A DNA stretch of 10,497 bases, from NCBI GenBank assembly GCA_003520455.1, contig DOUV01000290.1, positions 2,646 to 13,142 on the forward strand, in the 5' to 3' direction. Shown piece by piece: positions 1-6,348 of the stretch. The position numbers and the translations under genes are program-made. The DNA is from Chloroflexota bacterium (lineage in GTDB: Bacteria; Chloroflexota; Anaerolineae; Ardenticatenales; Ardenticatenaceae). Below the pieces are notes generated by a model. It made no database searches, was not told the DNA's origin, and saw only the letters and a list, made by a program, of their open reading frames with translations. Numbering within the stretch: position 1 is the first letter of the stretch; every line of letters begins with the position of its first letter.

Positions 1-675
1 CTCGAGCTCTATCGAGAGTCACTCGGTCGGGCCAACATGGGGCAGAGCTTCATCAACAGCCTCTTCATCACGATTCCGGCCACGGTTATCCCGATCATGA
101 TCGCCGCCTTCGCCGCCTACGCCTTTGCCTGGATGGACTTTCCTGGCCGCGATCTACTCTTTGTCCTCGTCGTGGGCCTTCTGGTCATACCCCTGCAATC
201 CACCCTGATTCCAGTTCTAAAACTCTACACACGTCTGGGCCTGACCGGGACGTTCCTGGGCATCTGGCTGGCACATACCGGCTATGGCCTGCCTTTTGCC
301 GTCTACCTCTTGCGGAACTTCTTCGGCAACTTGCCGCGCGAGATGTTCGAGTCGGCCTATCTGGACGGCGCCTCGCCCTTCACCGCCTTCTTCCGCCTGG
401 TGATGCCGCTCTCGGTCCCAGCGATCGCCTCGCTGGCGATCTTTCAGTTCATGTGGGTGTGGAATGATCTTCTGGTCGCCCTGATCTACCTGGGCGGAAC
501 GCCGAGCGTAGCCCCCATGACCGTGACCATTGCCAACCTGGTGAACTCGCTGGGCGGGGGCTGGCAGTTGTTGACAGCCGCCGCCTTCATCTCGATGAGT
601 GTGCCGCTAGTGGTCTTCTTCGCCATGCAACGCTATTTCGTGCGTGGCATTCTGGCCGGTTCCGTCAAGGGATAA
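1..675 (+). CDS. Sugar ABC transporter permease, MalG type (5' end outside window)
   Basis: This is the inner-membrane permease subunit of a carbohydrate ABC importer of the MalG/CUT1 class. The frame is open from the first base (it begins LELYRESLGRAN), so the gene starts upstream; the ATG at 37 is internal. Several hydrophobic segments alternate with short loops, roughly nt 60-135, 150-215, 250-320, 420-500 and 570-650. The cytoplasmic EAA loop that docks the ATPase lies at about nt 340-420, with the core SAYLDGAS followed by FRLVMPLSVPA. The C-terminal RYFVRGILAGSVKG is the usual MalG-type tail (family knowledge), so the 3' end is intact. The partner permease, binding protein and ATPase would lie to the left and are not visible. 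treT follows on the same strand 146 bp downstream, which suggests trehalose, maltose or another alpha-glucoside as substrate. That substrate call is inference; the permease class is firm. Confidence 0.93.
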   Translation, partial: LELYRESLGRANMGQSFINSLFITIPATVIPIMIAAFAAYAFAWMDFPGRDLLFVLVVGLLVIPLQSTLIPVLKLYTRLGLTGTFLGIWLAHTGYGLPFAVYLLRNFFGNLPREMFESAYLDGASPFTAFFRLVMPLSVPAIASLAIFQFMWVWNDLLVALIYLGGTPSVAPMTVTIANLVNSLGGGWQLLTAAAFISMSVPLVVFFAMQRYFVRGILAGSVKG

Positions 676-806
676 GCAACCGTCCGAAAATGAGTTCCCG
701 AATCATGCCAACTACCTGCCACCGACAGCGACACGGGAAACCGAGGGAACTATTCAGAACGCAACTCCCTGACGCGTCGTGAGGGTCAGGCCAGGCGACG
801 ATTTTC

Positions 807-814
807 GAGAGAGG
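807..814 (+). promoter_or_regulatory. Shine-Dalgarno sequence of treT
   Basis: GAGAGAGG lies 7 nt before the ATG at 822 and fixes that start. Just upstream, CCTGAC (768-773) and GTCAGG (785-790) form a short 6-bp inverted repeat with an 11-nt loop, which could be a weak hairpin or operator. I see no convincing -35/-10 pair in the 146-bp gap, so treT may be read from the transporter transcript. Confidence 0.6.
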
Positions 815-821
815 CAGACGT

Positions 822-2072
822 ATGCTACGAGAAATCGAAGTCGCGGAGAAGCATCTAGAATACTATCGCCCTATCGTCGGCGATGAGGTGATCGAAGAAA
901 TTCTCTCCCTGGTCGAACCGTTAAAAGGAGCCAGCCTGGTTCATATCAACGCGACCGGCTTTGGCGGTGGGGTGGCCGAGATCTTGCAGACGTTGGTCCC
1001 CCTGATGCGCGACATCGGTCTCGACGCCCACTGGCAGATCATCGAGGGCAGCGACGAGTTCTTCAATGTGACCAAAGCCTTCCACAACGGCTTGCAGGGC
1101 ATGAACATCCCTCTGACCGAGGAGATGAAGGAGATCTGGACCCGCTACAACCGCCTCAACGCGGAACGGTTTGAGGGTCCAGACGGACGCCAGTGGGATT
1201 TCGCTCTCATTCACGACCCGCAGCCGGCCGGCCTCGCCCAGATGACCGAGCGCCTGCCTGCCCACCACTGGCTGTGGCGCTGCCACATCGATACCAGCCA
1301 GCCCAACCCGGCCTACTGGGACTTCCTGGTGCCTTACCTCCAACCCTACGAGACCGGGATCTTCACGATGCAAGAGTACGTCGGGCCGGGATGCGAGTTT
1401 GAGCACCTGGCGATCATTCCACCGACAATCGACCCCCTCAGCCCCAAGAACCTCCCGATGGATCTCAGTGAGGCAGCCCAGATCGTGCGACGCTTCGGGG
1501 TTGATCCCTACCGCCCGCTCATCACCCAGGTTTCGCGCTTCGACCCCTGGAAAGACCCGCTCGGCGTGATCGATGCCTACAAGCAGGTCAAACAGGAAGT
1601 ACCCGAGGTTCAACTGGCCCTGGTCGGCTCGATGGCCAGCGACGATCCGGAAGGGTGGTACTACCTGGACAAAACCAGCCGCCGCGCAGGCGAAGATTCC
1701 GATATTTTCATCCTGCACAACTTCTACGGGATCGGGAACCGCGAGGTCAACGCCTTCCAGACCCACAGTAACGTGATCGTGCAAAAGAGTACCCGCGAGG
1801 GATTCGGCCTGGTGGTCGCGGAGGCGCTCTGGAAGGGGAAGCCGGTCATCGGCGGGAACGTGGGTGGCATCCCCCTCCAGATCATTGATGGCGTGACCGG
1901 CTATCTGGTCAATAGCGTCTCGGAGACCGCCGACGCTATGCTCAGACTGCTGCAAGACCCTGAACAAGCTCAGGCAATGGGCGAGGCTGCTCACGAACAC
2001 GTCCGTCAGCATTTCCTCTCGACGCGCTACCTGCGCGATTATCTCCGGCTTTTCAACGTGCTGCGTAGCTAG
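822..2072 (+). CDS. treT: Trehalose synthase (glycosyltransferring), TreT, GT4 family
   Basis: TreT reversibly joins the glucose of an NDP-glucose (ADP- or UDP-glucose, depending on organism) to free glucose, giving trehalose in the cytoplasm. The 416-residue product matches the size of known TreT proteins (about 410-420). It has a GT-B fold layout: the N-terminal glycine-rich loop HINATGFGGGVAE (41-53), the acceptor-side HDPQPAGL (131-138), the conserved QVSRFDPWKDP at the start of the C-terminal Rossmann domain (236-246), and the retaining-glycosyltransferase EX7E motif E326-GFGLVVA-E334. A good Shine-Dalgarno sequence supports the ATG. In Thermococcus litoralis treT sits in the trehalose/maltose ABC transporter cluster; the same permease-then-treT order appears here, supporting a role in using imported trehalose or in making it as a compatible solute. 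Which direction dominates cannot be read from sequence. Another GT4 enzyme such as sucrose-phosphate synthase is much less likely given the N-terminal motifs. Confidence 0.93.
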   Translation: MLREIEVAEKHLEYYRPIVGDEVIEEILSLVEPLKGASLVHINATGFGGGVAEILQTLVPLMRDIGLDAHWQIIEGSDEFFNVTKAFHNGLQGMNIPLTEEMKEIWTRYNRLNAERFEGPDGRQWDFALIHDPQPAGLAQMTERLPAHHWLWRCHIDTSQPNPAYWDFLVPYLQPYETGIFTMQEYVGPGCEFEHLAIIPPTIDPLSPKNLPMDLSEAAQIVRRFGVDPYRPLITQVSRFDPWKDPLGVIDAYKQVKQEVPEVQLALVGSMASDDPEGWYYLDKTSRRAGEDSDIFILHNFYGIGNREVNAFQTHSNVIVQKSTREGFGLVVAEALWKGKPVIGGNVGGIPLQIIDGVTGYLVNSVSETADAMLRLLQDPEQAQAMGEAAHEHVRQHFLSTRYLRDYLRLFNVLRS

Positions 2073-2089
2073 CGCGCCGGTCAAGAAAT

Positions 2090-2125
2090 CAGACTTCCGA
2101 AGTCTCGGAAGACTTCGGAAGTCTG
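2090..2125. repeat. Perfect 16-bp inverted repeat with 4-nt loop, built from two smaller palindromes
   Basis: CAGACTTCCGAAGTCT (2090-2105) and AGACTTCGGAAGTCTG (2110-2125) are exact reverse complements around the loop CGGA. Each arm is itself a near-perfect palindrome (AGACTTC-C-GAAGTCT), so the element can fold as one long hairpin or as two small ones. It begins 17 bp after the treT stop, in the junction between convergent treT and the HD-GYP gene. Neither side carries a T-run, so it is not a classical intrinsic terminator. It may instead be a bidirectional transcription block, an mRNA 3'-end stabiliser, or a member of a dispersed palindromic repeat family. Confidence 0.85.
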
Positions 2126-2374
2126 CGACCACGCGTCCACGGCGACTACCTGACCGATGTTGGAAAAGACGGCCTGCGACCATTTCGTTCGCAGCCGCCA
2201 GCCCTGCCGGCGCGGAAGCCCAAAAGAGGATCCTCAAATCTGATCCACTGTGTGGCCCCGGCAGGGATGGTACCCTCGCTCACCGAATAGACACCATTGC
2301 CATAAGAGCGAAAGAAAAAGCACGATCCGGGCAACGGGGAACGTGACGAGACAGCTTGTTTTGAGAAGGGCCGG
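2126..2374. other. Non-coding convergent junction with nested inverted repeats
   Basis: No convincing gene lies between the palindrome and the HD-GYP stop; short frames here have no Shine-Dalgarno sequence or recognisable protein. Visible structure: CCCTGCCGG (2202-2210) pairs with CCGGCAGGG (2258-2266), a 9-bp inverted repeat whose interior contains the 10-bp perfect palindrome GAGGATCCTC (2226-2235). CTGCGA (2174-2179) and TCGCAG (2189-2194) form a short hairpin further left. Together with the 2090-2125 element this makes the junction unusually rich in dyad symmetry. No T-run follows any of these stems. Confidence 0.5.
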
Positions 2375-3469
2375 CTATTCGACGACTAAGCGGCCCTCAC
2401 GAACCATCTGCACGAACGCAGAAACCATGGTGGGATCGAATTGACTCCCGGCGCCAGCTTCGAGCCCTTCGAGGGCCTGGCTCACGGTCATGGCGCGGCG
2501 GTATGGCCTGGTGGTCGTCATCGCGTCGAACGCGTCCACGACGGCCATGATCCGCGCGAGGTGCGGGATCGCCTCGCCGGCGAGCCGGTCGGGGTAGCCC
2601 GTGCCGTCCCAGCATTCGTGGTGATGCCGCACGATGGGGAGCAGCAAGCGTCCGTGCCCGGGCAGGGCACCACGCAAGATCGCCTCGCCCCGGAGCGGAT
2701 GCTGCTGCACCTCGGCGATCTCCTCCACCGTCAGCGGTGTCGTCTTGAGCAGTATGTGCTCGCTGACAGCGATCTTCCCGATATCATGAAGGATGCCACC
2801 CTTGCGCAGGGTCGCGAGCTCGGCGGGCGGAACGTCCAGCGCCAACCCCAAGCGCGCGGCGTAGGCACTGAGTCTCTGGCAGTGGCCTTGGGTATAGGGA
2901 TCACGAGCCTCAATCGCCATCGCGAGCGCCATGATCATCCCCTCGCTCTGGTCGAGTGCCTCACTCAGCAACACGTTGTGAAGCGCATTTGATACCTGAA
3001 GCGCCAGCAGTTGACCGACCGCGAGCGACTCGCTCGAGAGCAGTGCTGGCCGGAGGGTCGTAAAGATCAGGACTCCCCGGACGGCATCCTCGCCCGACAG
3101 CGGCAGGATGAGCGCACCCGCAGTTCCTGGAGGCCCACCGGGCAGGCTCAGACTCTCCACATCGGCCGGGTCAGCGAGGGTCGGCAGGCAGAGAGGTTCC
3201 CCCGTCTCCATCACTCGCCCGACCAGGCCGGCCGGCGTGTAGTGCCTGGGCACATCCTCGGGGCGAGTTGACTGCCAGATCCAGGCCTCCTCTCCCGTGC
3301 GCCAGGCGAGGCTCAAGCAATCGTAGACCAGCAGCCCGCGCAGCGCGCGCATCAGGTGACGGCCAATCGAGGGCACGTCCGGCAGAGTGTGGAGCGTGGC
3401 CCCAAGGGTCGTCAAGCGGGCCAACAGCGATGGGAGCTTGTCCATCGCACTGGGCAGCGCGAGATTCAC
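2375..3469 (-). CDS. GAF domain plus HD-GYP domain protein (putative cyclic-di-nucleotide phosphodiesterase)
   Basis: HD-GYP domains hydrolyse cyclic-di-GMP or related second messengers using a two- or three-metal centre; an N-terminal GAF domain usually senses a ligand or mediates dimerisation. With the start chosen here the product has 364 residues. Residues about 12-165 look like a GAF domain, and 175-360 are a full HD-GYP domain: HDIGK (228-232), HHHE (282-285), DGTGYP (288-293) and ARIMAVVDAFDAM leading into RPYR (305-324). All hallmark metal and signature residues are present, so it should be active. No membrane segment, receiver or GGDEF domain is seen. The frame stays open upstream into ccdA, but that stretch is low-complexity and non-homologous. 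GTG at 3469 is preceded by GAGGTG (3478-3473) and is preferred; the ATG at 3445 (356 residues) has no Shine-Dalgarno sequence. It is convergent to treT. The start is less certain than the function class. Confidence 0.88.
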   Translation of the reverse strand: MNLALPSAMDKLPSLLARLTTLGATLHTLPDVPSIGRHLMRALRGLLVYDCLSLAWRTGEEAWIWQSTRPEDVPRHYTPAGLVGRVMETGEPLCLPTLADPADVESLSLPGGPPGTAGALILPLSGEDAVRGVLIFTTLRPALLSSESLAVGQLLALQVSNALHNVLLSEALDQSEGMIMALAMAIEARDPYTQGHCQRLSAYAARLGLALDVPPAELATLRKGGILHDIGKIAVSEHILLKTTPLTVEEIAEVQQHPLRGEAILRGALPGHGRLLLPIVRHHHECWDGTGYPDRLAGEAIPHLARIMAVVDAFDAMTTTRPYRRAMTVSQALEGLEAGAGSQFDPTMVSAFVQMVREGRLVVE

Positions 3470-3642
3470 GGGCACCTCAGAAGAGAGCACAAAGGCCAAA
3501 AGGGTCCTCCTCCCGCCAAGAGGATGGGGATGGGTGTGGGCACGAGACCCTGATGAGGCGATGGTATGGAGCTGACGCTGTTCCCGCAATCCTGCTTTGG
3601 TCCCACAAATGTTCGCCCCTTCGACTCTCCCACGGGTACGTG

Positions 3643-3678
3643 GAAAACAAAAACCGCCCTTTGAGGAGCGGGGGGGCG
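3643..3678 (-). terminator. Weak terminator-like hairpin with T-rich tail downstream of ccdA
   Basis: On the minus strand CGCCC (3678-3674) can pair with GGGCG (3659-3655) across a 14-nt loop, followed by a GTTTTTGTTTT tract (3654-3644). This is the only stem with a U-rich tail in the minus-strand spacer after ccdA, so it may end the glutaredoxin/ccdA transcript. The stem is short and the loop long, so confidence is low. Immediately beside it CCACG-GGTA-CGTGG (3630-3643) forms another small hairpin. Confidence 0.35.
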
Positions 3679-3740
3679 CCAATGATGCACCGCAAAGATG
3701 CAAAGGCAAGAATCCGAGAATCCATTTCATCTCGAAGTCC

Positions 3741-3762
3741 TTGCGGTTGAATCCAACCGCAA
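3741..3762. repeat. Perfect 9-bp inverted repeat after ccdA
   Basis: TTGCGGTTG (3741-3749) and CAACCGCAA (3754-3762) are exact reverse complements around the loop AATC. On the minus strand the hairpin begins 33 nt after the ccdA stop. No T-run follows on either strand, so it may act as an RNA 3'-end stabiliser or a factor-dependent termination site rather than an intrinsic terminator. Confidence 0.6.
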
Positions 3763-3795
3763 TATCTGATGCTGTTTTAGAAACGCCAGTTCGGG

Positions 3796-4524
3796 TTAGA
3801 GCCGCTCGAAAAGCCAGGTGGGCGTGAAGCGCAAGAAGTAGGCGTTGAGGCGGGCAAACTGGTCGAAGAAGAGCAGGACACCGATGATGACCAGGAGCGC
3901 ACCTGTGGTCATCTCGACGTAGCGCAAGTAGGGGCCTAATCGCCGGATGGATCGTGTCAGGCTCCCCAGGCCGAGGGCAGCCAGCAAGAAGGGCACTCCC
4001 AGTCCAAGCGAGTAGACTGCCAAGAGGAACGCGCCCTGAAATGCGGTCCCGCTGAAGGCAGCCAGGCCAAGAATACCGCTCAACACCGGCCCGACGCACG
4101 GTGTCCACCCAGCCGCAAAGATCATCCCCACTACCACCGACGACCAGAGGGTCGGTGACTCCGTGCGTTGCAACTCAAGCCGCTTCTCAATGTAGAGGAA
4201 CGGAATGCGGATGACCCCGGCTAGATGGAGTCCCATGATGATTAGAAGAATACCACCGACCCGGATGAGCGTGGGCAGCGCATCGAGCAAGAGATAGCCG
4301 ATGAGGCCTACCGAGGCCCCCAGGATCACGAAGACTCCGCCGAAGCCGAACACGAAGGCGGCTGCATGGCTCAAGGTAGTCTGCCGCGAGGGCGCACTGC
4401 TGACTGAAGTCTGGCCGGTCAAATATCCGAGGTAGATCGGTACGAGCGGCAAAACGCAGGGTGATAGAAACGAGAGTACACCCGCCGTAAACGCCACGAC
4501 AATTGAGATTTCCTGTCCACCCAT
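3796..4524 (-). CDS. ccdA: Cytochrome c biogenesis/thiol-disulfide transporter CcdA (DsbD transmembrane family)
   Basis: CcdA carries reducing equivalents from cytoplasmic thioredoxin-like proteins across the membrane to extracytoplasmic thiol proteins, for cytochrome c haem ligation or other disulfide reduction. The 242 residues form the usual six-helix core. The first helix contains the hallmark SPCVLPLVP with Cys23, and the fourth contains GWTPCVGP with Cys143; these two cysteines are the redox pair of the family. There is no signal-peptide thioredoxin domain fused, so it is CcdA-sized rather than full DsbD. The start is the ATG at 4524; GGAG (4539-4536) lies 11 nt upstream and overlaps the stop codon of the preceding glutaredoxin-like gene, pointing to translational coupling. 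No TlpA/ResA, haem lyase or cytochrome gene is in the window, so the extracytoplasmic target is unknown. Confidence 0.93.
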   Translation of the reverse strand: MGGQEISIVVAFTAGVLSFLSPCVLPLVPIYLGYLTGQTSVSSAPSRQTTLSHAAAFVFGFGGVFVILGASVGLIGYLLLDALPTLIRVGGILLIIMGLHLAGVIRIPFLYIEKRLELQRTESPTLWSSVVVGMIFAAGWTPCVGPVLSGILGLAAFSGTAFQGAFLLAVYSLGLGVPFLLAALGLGSLTRSIRRLGPYLRYVEMTTGALLVIIGVLLFFDQFARLNAYFLRFTPTWLFERL

Positions 4525-4538
4525 CGTTGAAGCTACTC

Positions 4539-4814
4539 CTACGGCGATGCTGAAAGCCGGGACACCAGGGCCCGCCGCAATCGATACTCGCTAATCCGTC
4601 CCTCAAAAATCGGTCCATCCTCAACCGCGACGGCCGGGATGCTCTCGCCGAAACGCGCCAGCAGGACCGGGTTATCTTCAATGTTGACAGAGTGCCAGTC
4701 AGCCAACCCTTCAGCCGCCAGTTGTCTCAGAAGCCGCTCCACGTGCTTGCAGAGCGCGCACCCGGGCCGAGTATAGAACGTCAGCACCGGCCGCCTCCTT
4801 ATGGTCGAACTCAT
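4539..4814 (-). CDS. Small glutaredoxin-like (DUF836-type) thiol-disulfide protein, CxxC motif
   Basis: This 91-residue protein has a compact thioredoxin-like fold pattern: strand VLTFYTRPG, active site CALC (Cys19, Cys22) at the start of helix 1, and the SIPAV segment (cis-proline loop) followed by the last strands and helix. The size and pattern match the glutaredoxin-like DUF836 family; no signal peptide or membrane anchor is seen, so it should act in the cytoplasm. The ATG at 4814 is chosen because AGGAG (4826-4822) precedes it by 7 nt; a longer frame reaching 4973 adds a low-quality N-terminus that overlaps the next gene's 3' end. Its TAG stop forms TAGGAG, the ribosome-binding site of ccdA, 14 nt before that start. 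The tight pairing suggests it hands electrons to CcdA or works on the same target; this is inference. Confidence 0.88.
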   Translation of the reverse strand: MSSTIRRRPVLTFYTRPGCALCKHVERLLRQLAAEGLADWHSVNIEDNPVLLARFGESIPAVAVEDGPIFEGRISEYRLRRALVSRLSASP

Positions 4815-4867
4815 ACAACTGCTCCTGGATGAACTCTTTCGTCGTCCGGCATTATGCGCTGCGATTA

Positions 4868-4907
4868 ATGAAGGTGGTTGGAAGGGCTGCCCCCTTGGTA
4901 CCTTCAT
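4868..4907 (-). promoter_or_regulatory. Leader hairpin upstream of the glutaredoxin/ccdA operon
   Basis: On the minus strand ATGAAGGT (4907-4900) pairs with ACCTTCAT (4875-4868), and inside it AAGGG pairs with CCCTT, giving a two-part stem. It would lie at the very 5' end of a transcript initiated from the -10 element at 4919-4914 and end 42 nt before the Shine-Dalgarno sequence. It could be a 5' stabiliser, an attenuator or a DNA operator; which one cannot be told from sequence. Confidence 0.45.
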
Positions 4908-4913
4908 GCCATG

Positions 4914-4919
4914 ATTGTA
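4914..4919 (-). promoter_or_regulatory. Candidate -10 element for the glutaredoxin/ccdA operon
   Basis: TACAAT (minus strand 4919-4914, in context GACTACAATC) fits a sigma-70 -10 box and has the same CTACAAT core as two stronger promoters in this window. No good -35 is seen at 16-18 nt (nearest is TTCCAG at 19 nt). The position, about 100 nt upstream of the start codon at 4814, is plausible. Confidence 0.35.
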
Positions 4920-4950
4920 GTCCAATTGCCGCCAGTCACTGGAAGCTGCC

Positions 4951-6321
4951 TTACTCGTCAGCGGGAGGATCACTGCTCCGCAAGCGGTTGTTGCCCCGAA
5001 ACACCGCGTTCTCGGTCATGACAAGATACTGCAGTTTGCTGATAAGTTTCTGGAGCACGGTCTCCCAAACGTAGAAGCGGCTGGTCAACCCGCCGACGCG
5101 GCGAATGTCCTCCGCCAACTCAGGGTGCGACCGGAGATAAAGCAAGCTCCCGACGATCTCGCTGGGATCGTCGGTGTCGAGCACGACTGCATCGAGCAGG
5201 TGCTGGGCGTAATCCTCCCCGGTGGAGCCGGTGATGGCGATGCCCTGGGCGGCCATCACCTCCAAACCGACCAGACCGAACGGCTCGTGCCCGCTGTTAG
5301 CGAGCACCGCGTCGCAGGCCCGATACAGTAACCGTTGCACGTCCTCGGGCACGAAGAAGCGCATGAAAATGAGATCGCACTCGGGAAGCTCGGCGACCGC
5401 CTCCAGAAAGCGCGCGGGGGCGGGGTTCACAAGGCGCAGATCGCAGCGACGCAGTCCCAACTTATCGATCTCACTCAGGACCTCGTGGCCATAACCTTCG
5501 ACCCCGCCCCGCATGAAGAACAGCGGCCGGAGACCGAGCGCCTTGAACCGGGTGACTGCTTGCATCGCCTGAAGCCAATTCTTGTTGGGATCGAAGCGGG
5601 CGAACTTGGTTAGCGTCAGGCGCCCGGCAAACTGCTGCTGGAAACACTCGACCAGCTCATCGCTGACAGGCTCGAGATGGCGACCAGGAATCCCATTGGG
5701 AACCACCAGAGGATTCACGCCCAGCGGCATCATCCGCTGCTTCATGTAGCGGCTAACGGTCATAATTTGACAGGTGAACGCCAGCCGCGCCCAGTTGATC
5801 TGATCAAACCCGAAGGTATTGTTGGCGTTCCACAACAAAATCGCCCGCCGCCGGAGTCCATTCCAGTAGAGCACATCGCTGATGGCACTCATGGTCGCAG
5901 CCGCGTGCCAGTCTTCGCCAATCACCACCAGCAACTGATCGGTTGTCGCCGCCGGCCGCGCGATCCGCTCGAGGATCAAGGAAGGCACCACCTGTTGAAA
6001 CCGCTCGAGCTTGGCCTGCTCGCCCTCGTAGACGCCAGCCCGCATGTGGCAACTGATCTCCTGGCACACTCTCCAGAGCGCGAGCCGACCGTCCCAGAGC
6101 ACCTCGTGGGCCTCGGCGCTCGGCTCCCCGACAAAAATCAGGTGCGTCTGGTAGCCTTGCCGGGCCAGTACCTCTCCGAGCTCCGATACACGCACGCCCA
6201 GACCGCCAGCGAGGGAGTAACGGTCGGGGCCTTCAAAGGAAACAAACACGAAAACCGTATTATCGGGATGGATCTCAGGGTAGTGGTCAGTCACAGCGTA
6301 ACCTTCATCGGCAATGCGCAT
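4951..6321 (-). CDS. GT-B fold glycosyltransferase (glycogen-synthase-like GT4/GT5), specific product unknown
   Basis: A 456-residue retaining glycosyltransferase. The N-terminal domain opens with VFVFVSFEGPDRYSLAGGLGVRVSELGEV split around residues 23-51, in which SLAGGLG resembles the KxGGLG donor loop of starch/glycogen synthases. GEDWHAA (135-141) and the NANNTFGF segment (165-172) follow. The C-terminal Rossmann domain has TKFARFDPNKNW (238-249) and an EX7E motif, E346-PFGLVGL-E354, so the catalytic core looks intact. No signal peptide or membrane segment is seen; it should be cytoplasmic. The ATG at 6321 has no Shine-Dalgarno sequence; GTG at 6294 (447 residues) has GAAGG 7 nt upstream and keeps all motifs, so it is a serious alternative start. 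The acceptor cannot be deduced: glucan, glycolipid and compatible-solute synthesis are all possible. The large sugar-nucleotide gene 225 bp upstream on the same strand fits nucleotide-sugar use. Confidence 0.85.
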   Translation of the reverse strand: MRIADEGYAVTDHYPEIHPDNTVFVFVSFEGPDRYSLAGGLGVRVSELGEVLARQGYQTHLIFVGEPSAEAHEVLWDGRLALWRVCQEISCHMRAGVYEGEQAKLERFQQVVPSLILERIARPAATTDQLLVVIGEDWHAAATMSAISDVLYWNGLRRRAILLWNANNTFGFDQINWARLAFTCQIMTVSRYMKQRMMPLGVNPLVVPNGIPGRHLEPVSDELVECFQQQFAGRLTLTKFARFDPNKNWLQAMQAVTRFKALGLRPLFFMRGGVEGYGHEVLSEIDKLGLRRCDLRLVNPAPARFLEAVAELPECDLIFMRFFVPEDVQRLLYRACDAVLANSGHEPFGLVGLEVMAAQGIAITGSTGEDYAQHLLDAVVLDTDDPSEIVGSLLYLRSHPELAEDIRRVGGLTSRFYVWETVLQKLISKLQYLVMTENAVFRGNNRLRSSDPPADE

Positions 6322-6348
6322 ACGGCAGGCGACACCGAGGTGGCCTAG

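Larger units (their letters stand above)
3470..3795. other. Non-coding spacer between ccdA and the HD-GYP gene
   Basis: This 326-bp stretch is less GC-rich than its surroundings, especially 3640-3790, and carries no supportable gene; the short frames crossing it on both strands lack start signals and look like random translation. It contains a hairpin shortly after the ccdA stop, a weak terminator-like stem with a T-rich tail, and on the minus strand a CTTTGCATCTTTGCGGT-like segment (about 3690-3706) that resembles the CTTTGCGTCTTTGCG-type intergenic repeats I recall from several bacterial groups. I found no clear promoter for the HD-GYP gene. Confidence 0.5.

Noticed and set aside
921..2237. 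438-codon open frame on the minus strand opposite treT
   Set aside because: It is the antisense shadow of treT: no recognisable domain, no Shine-Dalgarno sequence, and treT has clear family motifs on the plus strand.
2329..2338. GGGCAACGGG, also present on the minus strand at 9220-9211
   Set aside because: A single shared 10-mer in two intergenic regions of GC-rich DNA is within chance expectation and the flanks differ.
2073..2374. Possible CRISPR or tandem repeat array suggested by the repeated TCGGAAG words
   Set aside because: The repeated words belong to one palindrome; there are no regularly spaced repeats, spacers or cas genes.
2441..2992. 183-codon plus-strand frame inside the HD-GYP gene
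   Set aside because: Complement of the HD-GYP coding sequence with no protein features of its own.
3470..4108. Upstream extension of the HD-GYP frame to 577 residues, running into ccdA
   Set aside because: The extra residues are low-complexity, match no domain, cross the hairpins of the spacer and overlap ccdA out of frame; GAGGTG before GTG 3469 gives a better start.
5677..6348. 223-codon plus-strand frame opposite the glycosyltransferase
   Set aside because: Antisense shadow; the opposite strand encodes an intact EX7E glycosyltransferase.
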